From: Salmonirosea aquatica
Lineage (GTDB): Bacteria > Bacteroidota > Bacteroidia > Cytophagales > Spirosomataceae
Assembly (NCBI RefSeq): GCF_009296315.1
Contig: NZ_WHLY01000002.1
Coordinates: 1,426,001-1,490,000, forward strand
Direction: 5' to 3'
DNA length: 64,000 nt
The first letter of the stretch is position 1. Each line of letters opens with the position of its first letter. Shown here piece by piece: positions 26,311 to 34,799 of the stretch. The notes under the pieces are model-generated. The model was not told where the DNA came from. It saw only the letters and a list, made by a program, of their open reading frames with translations, and did not search any database. The position numbers were made by a program, and so were the translations under genes.

Positions 26311-26547
26311 ATGAAACAGATTACTATTAGCGTGCCTGACGGTCAGTTCGCCTTTTTCATGCAGTTGGTAAAAGCCCTGAATTTCGTTCAAATCGAAGAT
26401 CAGGAAACGCTGGAGAATTCCCTAACTCCCCCGCAACGGGAAACTTGGGAAAATGTGAAAGCAGGCTTTGAAGAATATAAACTTACCGAAGCAGGGAAGC
26501 GGCCAACACGGCCCATCGAAGCACTACTCGACGAGCTAAACGGCTGA
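26311..26547 (+). CDS. Antitoxin of a RelE/ParE-type pair
   Basis: 78 aa from the ATG at MKQITISVPDGQFAFFMQLV; an earlier in-frame ATG adds only six residues. The N-terminal beta-strand/helix pattern is that of a small dimerising antitoxin, and the C-terminal GKRPTRPIEALLDELNG would be the toxin-binding tail. The family (about 80 aa, widespread in Bacteroidota) is usually annotated DUF2683 or simply antitoxin. Its TGA overlaps the toxin ATG by one base, so the two are coupled. It probably represses its own promoter. Confidence 0.78.
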   Translation: MKQITISVPDGQFAFFMQLVKALNFVQIEDQETLENSLTPPQRETWENVKAGFEEYKLTEAGKRPTRPIEALLDELNG

Positions 26548-26876
26548 TGTTCAAAGTTTACACCATTGAGCACTTTGATCGGGAGTTGAAAAAACTTCTA
26601 AAGAAGTACCCTTCTGTTGCGGCCGATTTGCGAAAACTGGGAGAAAGTCTGGCAGAAAACCCTTTTCAGGGTAAGCAGCTTGGCAAAGATTGCTACAAGG
26701 TACGGATGGCCATCAGCTCGAAAAGTCAGGGAAAAAGTGGTGGGGCCAGGGTAATTATTTGCGTAAAAATTTCGGCAGAAGTAGTCACGCTTCTTTCCAT
26801 TTACGATAAATCAGCTCAAAGCGATATTGCCGATAAGGTCTTGATTCAGCTTTTAAAGAATTCAGGATTATTATAA
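26547..26876 (+). CDS. RelE/ParE-superfamily toxin
   Basis: 109 aa, basic, with the RelE fold pattern: FKVYTIEHFDRELKKLLKKYPSV at the N-terminus (split), the NPFQGKQLGKDCYKVRMAI core and SIYDKSAQSDIADKVL at the end. RelE-type toxins cut ribosome-bound mRNA, while ParE types poison gyrase; the sequence does not decide between them. An unusual GKSGG insertion lies in the strand after RMAISSKSQ. Translation is coupled to the antitoxin by a TGATG overlap. Confidence 0.8.
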   Translation: MFKVYTIEHFDRELKKLLKKYPSVAADLRKLGESLAENPFQGKQLGKDCYKVRMAISSKSQGKSGGARVIICVKISAEVVTLLSIYDKSAQSDIADKVLIQLLKNSGLL

Positions 26877-26910
26877 AAATACCTCACCTGACTAGCAGGG
26901 TACCCCACCC

Positions 26911-27606
26911 CTATAAACTCAAACTTCTTCGCAGCAGGCTACCCGGCAGGTTGATGTGCGCGCTGCTGTCGGCCTGTATTTCCATGGATTTGAAAATATC
27001 TTTTTCCACAATCAACGTACTGGAATCGCGCACCTGAAGCGTGGCCGCGCCGATCTGGTTGTTGCCCTTTATTTCCACAAAGCCACCCGCGTGAGCTTCG
27101 ATATTTAATTGGTCAAAGGTATTATTGGTGAGCAAAATAGCCTTGTCCGATTGCCTGATCGAAAATTCACCACTTTTCCATCCCCTCACGTTTGCCACGA
27201 CGCCGTCGGATTGAACACCGGACAGCGCAGGAGCCATGATGTATAGGTAGGTATTACTCCTGAAATCATACCCATTGCCATAGGGGTACCTTTCTGTATC
27301 CAAGGTATGGTAGATAAACAGCGTATCGTGAACTACTTTCCATTCTAAACCAGGATCACCCCACATGTGGTCTACATCCTGCTTCCGCATTTCAAAGGTT
27401 TTGCCCGGCCTGATCTGCACCATCCCGAATTGCTTTCCCGTCAGCTTGATGTACTTGAATGGCGGCAGCGTATCGTGCGAGAAGCCGTAGTAGGGATCGG
27501 TCCGGTCGATGCGGTCGAAGTTTTTTTTGAGCCCCAGATCATAGCCAATCATGGATATAAAGACAAACGCAAGCAGCGCGAGGAGCAACAAGTTACTGGT
27601 TTTCAT
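26911..27606 (-). CDS. Membrane-anchored protein resembling the DUF2807 adhesin-head fold
   Basis: 231 aa. An N-terminal membrane segment (NLLLLALLAFVFISMIGYDLG) is followed by a soluble part. Its C-terminal half shows short repeated strands (FDQLNIEAHAGGFVEIKGNN, IGAATLQVRDSSTLIVEKD, IFKSMEIQADSSAHINLPG) like the DUF2807 beta-helix. It lies 4 bases after the GntR gene and is the last gene of the ABC-transporter operon. Function unknown; it may be an extracytoplasmic sensor or structural protein of that system (inference). Confidence 0.6.
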   Translation of the reverse strand: MKTSNLLLLALLAFVFISMIGYDLGLKKNFDRIDRTDPYYGFSHDTLPPFKYIKLTGKQFGMVQIRPGKTFEMRKQDVDHMWGDPGLEWKVVHDTLFIYHTLDTERYPYGNGYDFRSNTYLYIMAPALSGVQSDGVVANVRGWKSGEFSIRQSDKAILLTNNTFDQLNIEAHAGGFVEIKGNNQIGAATLQVRDSSTLIVEKDIFKSMEIQADSSAHINLPGSLLRRSLSL

Positions 27607-27610
27607 AGCG

Positions 27611-27997
27611 TCAGGAATTAGGGGTAGTTGGGTATTCGGCGGCGACGAATTTCTGGTAGCGCGTTTGCAGGTCTTCCAGGCTGATGTCGAGCAGGTACAT
27701 GGTCTTGAAAAAGACGGGTAATTCAGTTTCCAGAAAGCGCTCCCGGCGAAAAGTCAAAATGAGCTTCTGGGCGTTCTCGGCCGCCGAGTAGCCAATGCCG
27801 CGTTGATTGAAAATGATGTCTTTCCCCTGCAAAAAATCGTAAGTACGCATGACGGTATTAGGGTTCACTTCCAGGGTCGAGGCCAGGTCCCGCACCGACG
27901 GTATACGCTCACCCGGCGGCCATTGCCCCAGCACGATCTGCTCGCAGACGTAGTCGGCGATTTGCAGGTAAATGGATTGTTTATCTTTGAATTCCAT
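27611..27997 (-). CDS. GntR-family regulator, YtrA subfamily
   Basis: 128 aa, the short form typical of YtrA regulators. The winged helix-turn-helix is at about residues 10-75 (IYLQIADYVCEQIVLGQWPPGERIPSVRDLASTLEVNPNTVMRTYDFL; split), with only a short C-terminal dimerisation helix. YtrA proteins repress ABC transporter operons of which they are part. Here the permease gene lies 12 bases upstream and the adhesin-head-like gene 4 bases downstream. A matching inverted repeat lies at the operon promoter (29824-29847), which I take as its operator. The inducing ligand is unknown. Confidence 0.88.
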   Translation of the reverse strand: MEFKDKQSIYLQIADYVCEQIVLGQWPPGERIPSVRDLASTLEVNPNTVMRTYDFLQGKDIIFNQRGIGYSAAENAQKLILTFRRERFLETELPVFFKTMYLLDISLEDLQTRYQKFVAAEYPTTPNS

Positions 27998-28009
27998 GCA
28001 TCGAATGGG

Positions 28010-28849
28010 TTAAATCTCTTTCTCTTTCAGCCGGACATAGGTGATGTACCACAGGATCAGAACAATGACTATCAGCAGCGGGTATACGACGTTTTCAGTT
28101 CCATCGGAGTAGGCGACGTGGAACGACTTGTATCTTGGTATCATATACACTACATCCCAGCTAAAGAAAGGAACCGCAGATAGTCCCGATGGACTGGTAT
28201 CGGCAAGGAGAAAAAGCACTATCCCACGGTTAGCCATTATAAGAATAAGAACAATCAGGATAAAAGCAGTTACTGTTTTGACAAAGGAGGATTTCGTAAA
28301 ATACAGCGAGCCCAGGAAAACTACCCCCTGAATAACGACATAAAACAAGGTAAAGAACTGTATTACAGACAGTGGTATTTTTCGGTATTTTTCGCTAATA
28401 TCAGTAGCGGGTATTCTGTTATTGCCTTTGGTGGTATTCCAATCTTCTAATAGTTTGGCATTAGCATAATCTACGGTCCAATTATGCAACCACAGAAAAA
28501 GTATCATCAATGGTACGATGACTATAAGGTTCAAAACCAGTGGTGTCAAAAATTTTTCCAGGCGCGAAGAAGGTACCATAAGGGCGGCCATACCTTTATC
28601 TCGTGGGCCGTATTGACTGAAAGCCAAGTCTGTATATAAGCTCCCCCCAAAATATACGATCATAAATAAGGCCAAGCTATGCAACCCAGAAAGAAACCCT
28701 CCGTATTCTTTTACAATTGTTATCGGCAGCATAAGCAGCAACAAAAACACTAGTAACAAGCCCGCCGTCAATAATTGAATGCGGCCTTTTTCGGCAAATT
28801 CCGCTTTGACCAGAAGCAGGAAGCGCGAGAAGCTGAAAGTTTGATTCAT
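28010..28849 (-). CDS. ABC transporter permease subunit
   Basis: 279 aa with six hydrophobic segments (about residues 25-45, 55-72, 100-120, 155-178, 185-208 and 250-270). There is no recognisable catalytic motif, as expected for an ABC-2 type membrane subunit. The gene lies between the ATPase gene (upstream) and the YtrA regulator, so it forms the membrane half of the transporter. YtrA-linked systems are usually exporters induced by cell-envelope stress, though the substrate here is not known. The 125-base gap to the ATPase gene holds a dispersed repeat. Confidence 0.8.
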   Translation of the reverse strand: MNQTFSFSRFLLLVKAEFAEKGRIQLLTAGLLLVFLLLLMLPITIVKEYGGFLSGLHSLALFMIVYFGGSLYTDLAFSQYGPRDKGMAALMVPSSRLEKFLTPLVLNLIVIVPLMILFLWLHNWTVDYANAKLLEDWNTTKGNNRIPATDISEKYRKIPLSVIQFFTLFYVVIQGVVFLGSLYFTKSSFVKTVTAFILIVLILIMANRGIVLFLLADTSPSGLSAVPFFSWDVVYMIPRYKSFHVAYSDGTENVVYPLLIVIVLILWYITYVRLKEKEI

Positions 28850-28920
28850 AAGGTTATTGATTTGAGTATTTGTTCACCTTCCACATGCAGCAATTGAATT
28901 CTGATTCGGTTGCTTTGGTA

Positions 28921-28970
28921 CTTTTGTACTCCTGTACTTTGGTACTCTGCCCCTTTGTGCCTTTGCTCCT
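28921..28970. repeat. Dispersed degenerate repeat, copy B
   Basis: The core CTTTTGTACTCCTGTACTTT is followed by GTACTCTG and CCTTTGTG units and matches copy A at 22595-22655. It lies in the spacer between the ABC ATPase and permease genes. Confidence 0.6.
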
Positions 28971-28974
28971 CATT

Positions 28975-29808
28975 TTACCCGAATAACTCCCTAATCCGCG
29001 CCGGATTCTGCATCGCGGCGTTGAAGAGTTGTTCCAGATCCACGCGGCTTTCTTCCTGTTCCAGATTTTCGGTGACGGCGTTGTAGCCGCGCAAAGAAGG
29101 CTCGGCGTAGAGTACCTGTGCATCGTTTTCGACCGTAGGGCGTGTGCCAAAGTAAAGCCGCTCGGACACGGCTTCCAGGCTGTGTTGCAGCACGATTTTG
29201 TGGTTGTCCAGGATGATGATATGATCAATCAGATGGTCCAGGTCCCGCACCTGATGCGTGGAAAGCAGGATCAGACAGTCGGGGCGCAGGGCGGCGGACA
29301 CGATTTTGCGGAACTGACTCTTGGACGGAATGTCCAGCCCGTTGGTCGGCTCGTCCATGATCAGGACTTTGGTATTGGTGGCCAGCGCAAAAGCCATAAG
29401 TACCTTTTTCTTTTGCCCAAAAGACATACCGGTCAGCTTGTTGCCTTCAGGAATGTCGAACTCGGCAAGGTACCTCAGGAACTGCGATTCGTCGAAGCGG
29501 GGATAAAACGGCGCGTAGGTACCCGCGTACTGATCCACCGTGACGGAGGGTAGGTAGATTTCCTCGGGAATGAAAAAGACATCCTGCAAAAAAGCGGGCA
29601 GACGTTGGCGCGGTTCGTAGCCGTTGACTTCGATTTTCCCTTTTAACGGAAAAAGCAAACCCGCCATCAGGCGCAGCAAGCTCGACTTTCCTGCGCCATT
29701 TTTTCCCAGCAGGCCGTAGATATGGCCAGTCATTAGCTGCATGGACAGGTTTTCAAACAAGGGCTGACGCTTGCTGTACCCGAAGGAAACGCTATCGAAC
29801 TGAATCAT
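28975..29808 (-). CDS. ABC transporter ATP-binding protein
   Basis: 277 aa. Walker A is GKNGAGKSS (about residues 36-44), the signature is MSFGQ in place of LSGGQ, Walker B is VLIMDEPTNGLD and the switch histidine is STHQVRDL. The C-terminal ~60 residues (ENLEQEESRVDLEQLFNAAM) form the regulatory tail of this subgroup. It is the first gene of a four-gene operon (ATPase, permease, YtrA regulator, adhesin-head-like protein), directly behind the promoter and operator at 29824-29878. Confidence 0.9.
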   Translation of the reverse strand: MIQFDSVSFGYSKRQPLFENLSMQLMTGHIYGLLGKNGAGKSSLLRLMAGLLFPLKGKIEVNGYEPRQRLPAFLQDVFFIPEEIYLPSVTVDQYAGTYAPFYPRFDESQFLRYLAEFDIPEGNKLTGMSFGQKKKVLMAFALATNTKVLIMDEPTNGLDIPSKSQFRKIVSAALRPDCLILLSTHQVRDLDHLIDHIIILDNHKIVLQHSLEAVSERLYFGTRPTVENDAQVLYAEPSLRGYNAVTENLEQEESRVDLEQLFNAAMQNPARIRELFG

Positions 29809-29823
29809 CGTTAAGATTGATAT

Positions 29824-29847
29824 AGTGTTCTAGTATAATAGTACACT
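29824..29847. promoter_or_regulatory. Inverted-repeat operator, probable YtrA/GntR site
   Basis: AGTGTTCTA and TAGTACACT form 9-base arms (one mismatch) separated by GTATAA. The site overlaps the expected transcription start just downstream of the -7 box, so binding would block initiation. Assignment to the operon's own YtrA regulator is inference. Confidence 0.65.
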
Positions 29848-29848
29848 A

Positions 29849-29878
29849 CAAAAGTATGAATAGAATTTTATGAAGCAA
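29849..29878 (-). promoter_or_regulatory. Promoter of the ABC/YtrA operon
   Basis: On the minus strand TTG (29878-29876) is followed after exactly 19 bases by TACTTTTG (29856-29849), matching the Bacteroidota -33/-7 consensus. It lies about 40 bases before the ATPase start codon. Confidence 0.7.
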
Positions 29879-29962
29879 GCCAATCAGAAAAAAGATTTTG
29901 CTTGGCTCATAAAACCGCTAACCCAGTTATTCGATGGCAAATTTTGTAGGGGTACCTTGAAA

Positions 29963-31240
29963 TCAGAAACGTACCTGTGCGCCTTTCAGCTCACCGTGGG
30001 AAGCAATGGCGATTATCGCCAACACGGCCATGAAAACCAAAACACCTGCCAACAAGGTACCCCATTGGCGCGGCGCATTAGGTTGAGAAAAAAACTCAGC
30101 CTTTACTTTTCCGATCAACAGCCCCACAATGAGCAGATTGATCACGTACAGGTACTGCTCGATGCGGTAGGTACTCAGGAAAGCGCCCGTAATCAGAAAA
30201 CTGCACAGGGTATACAGCGCGAAGTGCGCCAGAAAGAAGTTCCTTAAATTCAGGTAAGTAAGCGGAAGGGGCGGATTTGCCAAATAAAACGTGAATACCC
30301 AATACAATCCAGCGCAGGCGATGGCCAGGAAAGACAGGGTTTGGGTGAGTTGCGTGGCGCTTTCAATATTCATGGAAATAAGCGGTTCCAGCATTTTAGA
30401 TAGGCGCTCTGTTTCAAAATTTTGATCCCACACAATCAGCGGAATCACCAAAGTGAGCATCACGATCGGAAACCAGTTTCGCTTGGGTACTTCAACCGGG
30501 GCAGCGGGCGTCCAGTCGGCGGTGAAGGTACCGTAGGCCATCCCGATGCCCCCGCAAAAGCCCAGGGTGTATTCCATGACATTCCAGAAGTTGAAGTCGA
30601 TCTCAGAAACCCGCCCCAGTACCTGTAGGAAATTCCCGAACGCAAAACCAAACCCGCCGCCGAGTCCGGCGTACACCGCCACCCGCAAAGCAGCCGGATG
30701 GCCGTTCCGCACAAGGTACCACGCCAGGGCCACCGCCATGCCCAGGCAAGCCGCCCACAGTTCGGAGCGCGGAGGCGTCATGAGCCAGGCAAATTGTTCG
30801 ATTATAAAAAAATAAAAAACCACCGCCATCACCACCATTTCCACGAGCAGACTAGCCCACGAAACGGGCTTATCTTTGGAATCACTGAGGGCCAGCCCAA
30901 ACAGCCCACCACCCAGAAACCCGTACAGACCGCCAATCACGAACAACATGGCTAGTCCGTAATACACATTGCCAAAGTCCGATCCCCGCCCGTAGCCTAC
31001 CACCATGCCGTAGCTCATGATGCCGCCCAACCCCCAGCCAATGGCACCCGCCACAGTAGCTTTGAGCGCTTTGGGGTACCATTCGGGGCGCTTGGCCAGT
31101 AAAATAATCGCCAGCGACCCGATGCCGCCCGCCCAGGCCGCGCCGTGTTCATGACCGAATTGCCCGCGAATAGCCCAGGCGGTACCCAGCGAAATGCCGG
31201 CCAGGAGAAGCCCGTAGTAGAAAGATTTCGATGGATTCAT
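29963..31240 (-). CDS. Multi-pass membrane protein of unknown function
   Basis: 425 aa with about eleven hydrophobic segments and no family I recognise. Glycine-rich helices are frequent (GAIGWGLGGIMSYGMVVGYG; VAVYAGLGGGFGFAFGN). Conserved-looking charged or polar spots inside the membrane part are RGQFGHEHGAAWAG near the N-terminus and NVMEYTLGFCGGIGMAYG near residue 225. It is divergent from the DegT aminotransferase gene with a 142-base shared control region, so the two may form one pathway. A transporter or a membrane-bound enzyme are both possible. Confidence 0.65.
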   Translation of the reverse strand: MNPSKSFYYGLLLAGISLGTAWAIRGQFGHEHGAAWAGGIGSLAIILLAKRPEWYPKALKATVAGAIGWGLGGIMSYGMVVGYGRGSDFGNVYYGLAMLFVIGGLYGFLGGGLFGLALSDSKDKPVSWASLLVEMVVMAVVFYFFIIEQFAWLMTPPRSELWAACLGMAVALAWYLVRNGHPAALRVAVYAGLGGGFGFAFGNFLQVLGRVSEIDFNFWNVMEYTLGFCGGIGMAYGTFTADWTPAAPVEVPKRNWFPIVMLTLVIPLIVWDQNFETERLSKMLEPLISMNIESATQLTQTLSFLAIACAGLYWVFTFYLANPPLPLTYLNLRNFFLAHFALYTLCSFLITGAFLSTYRIEQYLYVINLLIVGLLIGKVKAEFFSQPNAPRQWGTLLAGVLVFMAVLAIIAIASHGELKGAQVRF

Positions 31241-31382
31241 TCCAGTGTTTTAAGGGAGTAGGTACCTAGTGTCTTAAATACGGACTGCTCCGCCAATCGG
31301 GCCATTTGACCCAACTTTATCAGAAAAAAAATAGCCTTAAACCCACACCTACACGTACTATGAGAAACGAAATCAAGGTTTT

Positions 31383-32624
31383 ATGCTATCCCAACTTGCC
31401 CTCCACGGCGGACCAAAAACCGTCCAGAAATTATTTCCCTGGCCTATTTTTGACGAAGGCGAAGTAGAAGCCGTGGCAGACGTGGTCCGTAGTGGGCAGT
31501 GGGGCAATCCCGATTGTACGGGATTAGTCGAAGCTTTCGAACAGGAATTTGCGAAGTACTGCGGCGCAAAATATGCCGTGAGTTGCGTCAATGGTTCGGT
31601 ATCGCTGCGGCTGGCTCTGATTGTCTGCGGCCTACAACCCGGTGATGAGGTGATCGTCCCCCCCTATACGTTCATCGCCACGGTTTCCACGGTGATCGAA
31701 GCCAATGGGGTACCCGTGTTTGTGGACATTGATCCCGAAACCTACAACCTCGATGCCACCAAAATAGAAGCAGCCATCACTTCCCGGACAAAAGCTATTA
31801 TCCCGGTCCATTTTGCCGGGCAGGCCTGCGACATGGATGCGATCCTGGACATTGCGGGGCGGCACAAGCTACGCGTCATCGAGGATGCCGCCCACGCGCA
31901 CGGCGCTGAGTACAAGGGCCGGAAGCTAGGTACCCTCGGCGACGCCGGGAGTTTCAGCTTTCAATCGTCCAAGAACCTGACCAGCGGCGAGGGCGGCATG
32001 GTGATTACCAACGACCCCGAGTTGTATCGCAAAATGGCATCCCTTCGTAATGTCGGCCGCCTGCCCGAAGGACAATGGTACGACCACTTCCTGCCGGGCT
32101 GCAACTACCGCCTCACGCCCATGCAGGCCGTACTTTTATCGAGCCAATTAAAACGGCTGGACGACCAAACCCGCCGCCGCGATGACAACGGACTTCTGCT
32201 CAACGAACTACTTTCAGAAATCGAGGGAATCACGCCCCTCAGCCGGGGCCACGGCGAGACGGTGCATTGCCATCATTTGTATATTTTCAAATACGATCCG
32301 GCGCATTTCAACGGCTTGCCCAAAAACGAATTTGTCGACATGCTCGCCGCCGAGGGGGTACCCTGTTTCCGGGGGTACCCGCATCCGTTGTACAAACAGC
32401 CACTTTTTCAGGAAAAATTTTTCATGTGCTACGCCCTACCCGATTCGGTCAGTTACGCCGACACCGTGTGCCCCGTGGCAGAGCAGGCCTGCGCCGAAGA
32501 AGCCGTATGGATTCTGCAACACGCCATGCTGGGTACGGCCGAGGACATGGTAGCTTTTGCCAAAGCCATTCGGAAAATTCAGACGGTTGTCAGGGCTTCC
32601 GAAAAGGTACCCAAATCCGTATAA
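31383..32624 (+). CDS. DegT/DnrJ/EryC1/StrS-family PLP aminotransferase
   Basis: 413 aa. The PLP-binding lysine is K197 in FSFQSSKNLTSGEGGM; the upstream VSCVNGSVSLRLAL and VIEDAAHAHGAEYKGRKLGTLGD match the family. Such enzymes aminate keto-sugars or make 3-amino-5-hydroxybenzoate and similar compounds, using glutamate or glutamine as donor. No nucleotide-sugar or antibiotic genes surround it, and the opening LALHGGPKTVQKLFPWPIFDE is common to sugar-catabolic cluster members of unknown substrate. It ends just before a strong bidirectional terminator. Confidence 0.88.
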   Translation: MLSQLALHGGPKTVQKLFPWPIFDEGEVEAVADVVRSGQWGNPDCTGLVEAFEQEFAKYCGAKYAVSCVNGSVSLRLALIVCGLQPGDEVIVPPYTFIATVSTVIEANGVPVFVDIDPETYNLDATKIEAAITSRTKAIIPVHFAGQACDMDAILDIAGRHKLRVIEDAAHAHGAEYKGRKLGTLGDAGSFSFQSSKNLTSGEGGMVITNDPELYRKMASLRNVGRLPEGQWYDHFLPGCNYRLTPMQAVLLSSQLKRLDDQTRRRDDNGLLLNELLSEIEGITPLSRGHGETVHCHHLYIFKYDPAHFNGLPKNEFVDMLAAEGVPCFRGYPHPLYKQPLFQEKFFMCYALPDSVSYADTVCPVAEQACAEEAVWILQHAMLGTAEDMVAFAKAIRKIQTVVRASEKVPKSV

Positions 32625-32630
32625 ATGAAA

Positions 32631-32662
32631 ACCCGCCTGTCGCCGAACGGCGACAGGCGGGT
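32631..32662. terminator. Bidirectional terminator between convergent genes
   Basis: A perfect 14-bp stem with a GAAC loop is flanked by AAAA on the left, which gives a T-run on the minus strand. It separates the convergent DegT gene and beta-propeller gene. Confidence 0.85.
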
Positions 32663-32678
32663 TACTGACCTACCTTCC

Positions 32679-33659
32679 TTATTTATACCGCTGAATGCTA
32701 TAAGTATTCGATTGCAGCTTGGAAGCATCGCCCATGGCGGCGTTGATTTCACCAATGCGGGCGTTGATCGTAAAAATCTGACCATTGACATAGGTACTTG
32801 TGGTGGCCATCGAATAACCGTCGGTTTGGGTTTCGACCACGCTGGCGGTGGCGAAGTTGTCGTTGCTGCGCACCAGCGCCACGCGGCTGCCGCTGCCTGT
32901 CACCACGTACAGATCGGTGGTACCTACCAGCGTCATTCCGTCGCCGGGCAGGTTGCCAAGGCCGCCGACCTCGGTGATGGCATTGCCATTTTTCAAATCC
33001 ACTTTGAAAAGCTTTCCGACTCCGGTATTGGCCACGATGAGGAAGCCGTCCGGATGATACACGATGCCATTCAAGCCGAACGTCGGACTGGAAAACAGTA
33101 CGTCATCGCGTACCAGGATGCTGGGGGTACCCTCGGAAGTCACTTTGTAAATTACGGGCGAAAACGAATCCGTGACGTACACGGTACCATCAGGATTGAG
33201 GGCGATGTCGTTGGCAAAATGATTCATACCTGGTAATAGATCATCGAGATCGACCCGCCGTTCGAGGGTACGGGAGTTAAGGTTAAATACCAGCAGTTCG
33301 GCCGTTTTTTGGGTCGTAGCGGGGCTGCTCTTGCTCGACACGCCATTGTCGCTATTCGCCACGAAAATGCGCTCGTCGGCTACCTTCACACCGACGCCAC
33401 TGATTAATGCGGGGTCAGACACCAGGTCGGCGTACTGGCCATCGGTGCTCACGGTACCTACCTTGCCCTGCGTGAGGGAGGTGATAATGAATCGGTCCAG
33501 CCGGGCCGAGTACGCCATACCCTCGGGGTACTGCCGCTCGGCAAAGAATTCGATGCGTTCGGGAAAATCAGCATTGGGGCTCAACCGGTGGTCTTCACAG
33601 GCCGATAAACCGCAGACTGCCGCCATAAGCAGCGCGCCGGGAAGTAGGTTAGTTTTCAT
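32679..33659 (-). CDS. SMP-30/gluconolactonase-like beta-propeller lipoprotein
   Basis: 326 aa. The signal peptide ends in GLSAC, so Cys21 is probably lipidated. The mature part shows repeated propeller blades (ERQYPEGMAYSARLDRFIIT, GVGVKVADERIFVANSDNG, HFANDIALNPDGTVYVTDSF, GLNGIVYHPDGFLIVANTG). This resembles SMP-30/gluconolactonase proteins, which open sugar lactones with a bound divalent cation, but the catalytic acidic residues cannot be assigned with certainty. It could equally be a non-enzymatic NHL-type propeller. It ends against the terminator shared with the DegT gene. Confidence 0.75.
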   Translation of the reverse strand: MKTNLLPGALLMAAVCGLSACEDHRLSPNADFPERIEFFAERQYPEGMAYSARLDRFIITSLTQGKVGTVSTDGQYADLVSDPALISGVGVKVADERIFVANSDNGVSSKSSPATTQKTAELLVFNLNSRTLERRVDLDDLLPGMNHFANDIALNPDGTVYVTDSFSPVIYKVTSEGTPSILVRDDVLFSSPTFGLNGIVYHPDGFLIVANTGVGKLFKVDLKNGNAITEVGGLGNLPGDGMTLVGTTDLYVVTGSGSRVALVRSNDNFATASVVETQTDGYSMATTSTYVNGQIFTINARIGEINAAMGDASKLQSNTYSIQRYK

Positions 33660-33669
33660 TGTGTTATTT

Positions 33670-33702
33670 TATAGGTGTAAACATGAATTGTCTACGCCTA
33701 TA
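33670..33702. repeat. Inverted repeat upstream of the beta-propeller gene
   Basis: TATAGGTGTA and TACGCCTATA form 10-base arms with one G-T wobble, separated by 13 bases, 10 bases before the gene start. It could be an operator or a leader hairpin. Confidence 0.4.
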
Positions 33703-33743
33703 AAAGTATTATTCCACGATGAATTATTTTCTCAGTCCGAAGC

Positions 33744-34742
33744 TCATTCCCATAAGTTTGGATCTGCCCCATTAAAATCCAACCATTTGATAATCAATCC
33801 AATGAAGTGTTTTAGATAATTTTCAGTCAGGAAAATATTGGACCAATTATCAAACCGCCGCGACTGTACCCCCAGATAAAACAACCAGATCGCCAGCCCG
33901 GCGTAGGGAATCAGTCGCTTTTCCTCTTCGGTCAGTGGGGTTATGGCTTGATAGCCCCGATAGAAGGCGTTCAGCTTCGATGTGTATCGCTCTTTGTCGG
34001 GTTCGGTATTGAAAAGCTGCACCACAAAGTAGCTGACGTCGAGAAACAGCCAACCGTTGCCACAAAAATCGAAATCGAAGAGCGTGATGTCCGAATCATC
34101 GACAATGTTCATGTTGTCGTACCATAGGTCCAGATGCACAACTCCCTTCCGCAGCTGGCTAGTGTCGGCCTGCGCAAAAAATGTGGCAAGGTACCCTCCC
34201 GCTTTTTTCACAAACTGCATTTCTTCCAGCGATTCGTCGTAGTACTTTTTGGCGTATTGGTACGGTAGCACCGCTAGTTCCTGTACCGTGTAGTCCACTC
34301 TTTTCAAGTTAAGATTCAGGGTACCCTGGTGCATGCGCGCCATCAGGGTACCTATGCTTTCGCAGGTATTCTCATGCAGATTCCTGATTTTCTGTCCTTC
34401 GGCAAAAGAGAACAGGACGCCATAACGCAGCCCTTCGGGAGCCGGAATCGGCTGAATATAGTTTTGATTTTTATCCTCGATGGGATACGAAACCGACACC
34501 TCGTTTTCACGAAGCAGATTCAACAGCCGCAGTTCTTCGGCGATTTCGGTTTCGGTGCGCCATTGGTAGCTGTACACTCTGAAAACGTACCTAAGCCCTC
34601 CGGCTGCCACCAGGTAGGTATGATTGATTCCGGTTCGAAAGATTCTGCAGGTGGTACCTTCGTCGAACCCGTATTTTTCCTGCAAAAACAAAGCAAGGTG
34701 CGGCGCGGAAAGGGTAGAATCCGTAACGGGAAAAGGAGTCAT
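33744..34742 (-). CDS. Aminoglycoside phosphotransferase/homoserine-kinase-like kinase
   Basis: 332 aa with the APH-like kinase fold. The catalytic loop is VVHLDLWYDNMNIV and the metal-binding Asp lies in ITLFDFDFCGNGWLFLD. The N-terminal strand TCRIFRTGINHTYLVAAGGLRYVFRVY carries the ATP-binding lobe. Members phosphorylate small hydroxylated or amino compounds, such as homoserine, choline or sugars. The neighbouring XylR regulator suggests sugar-linked use but does not prove it. It is transcribed in the same direction as that regulator, 57 bases behind it. Confidence 0.85.
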   Translation of the reverse strand: MTPFPVTDSTLSAPHLALFLQEKYGFDEGTTCRIFRTGINHTYLVAAGGLRYVFRVYSYQWRTETEIAEELRLLNLLRENEVSVSYPIEDKNQNYIQPIPAPEGLRYGVLFSFAEGQKIRNLHENTCESIGTLMARMHQGTLNLNLKRVDYTVQELAVLPYQYAKKYYDESLEEMQFVKKAGGYLATFFAQADTSQLRKGVVHLDLWYDNMNIVDDSDITLFDFDFCGNGWLFLDVSYFVVQLFNTEPDKERYTSKLNAFYRGYQAITPLTEEEKRLIPYAGLAIWLFYLGVQSRRFDNWSNIFLTENYLKHFIGLIIKWLDFNGADPNLWE

Positions 34743-34799
34743 GCGCTTGTGTTAAAATTCAGGGGGTACCTTGATAAATCTTTTTCTGACTGCAGAAAC

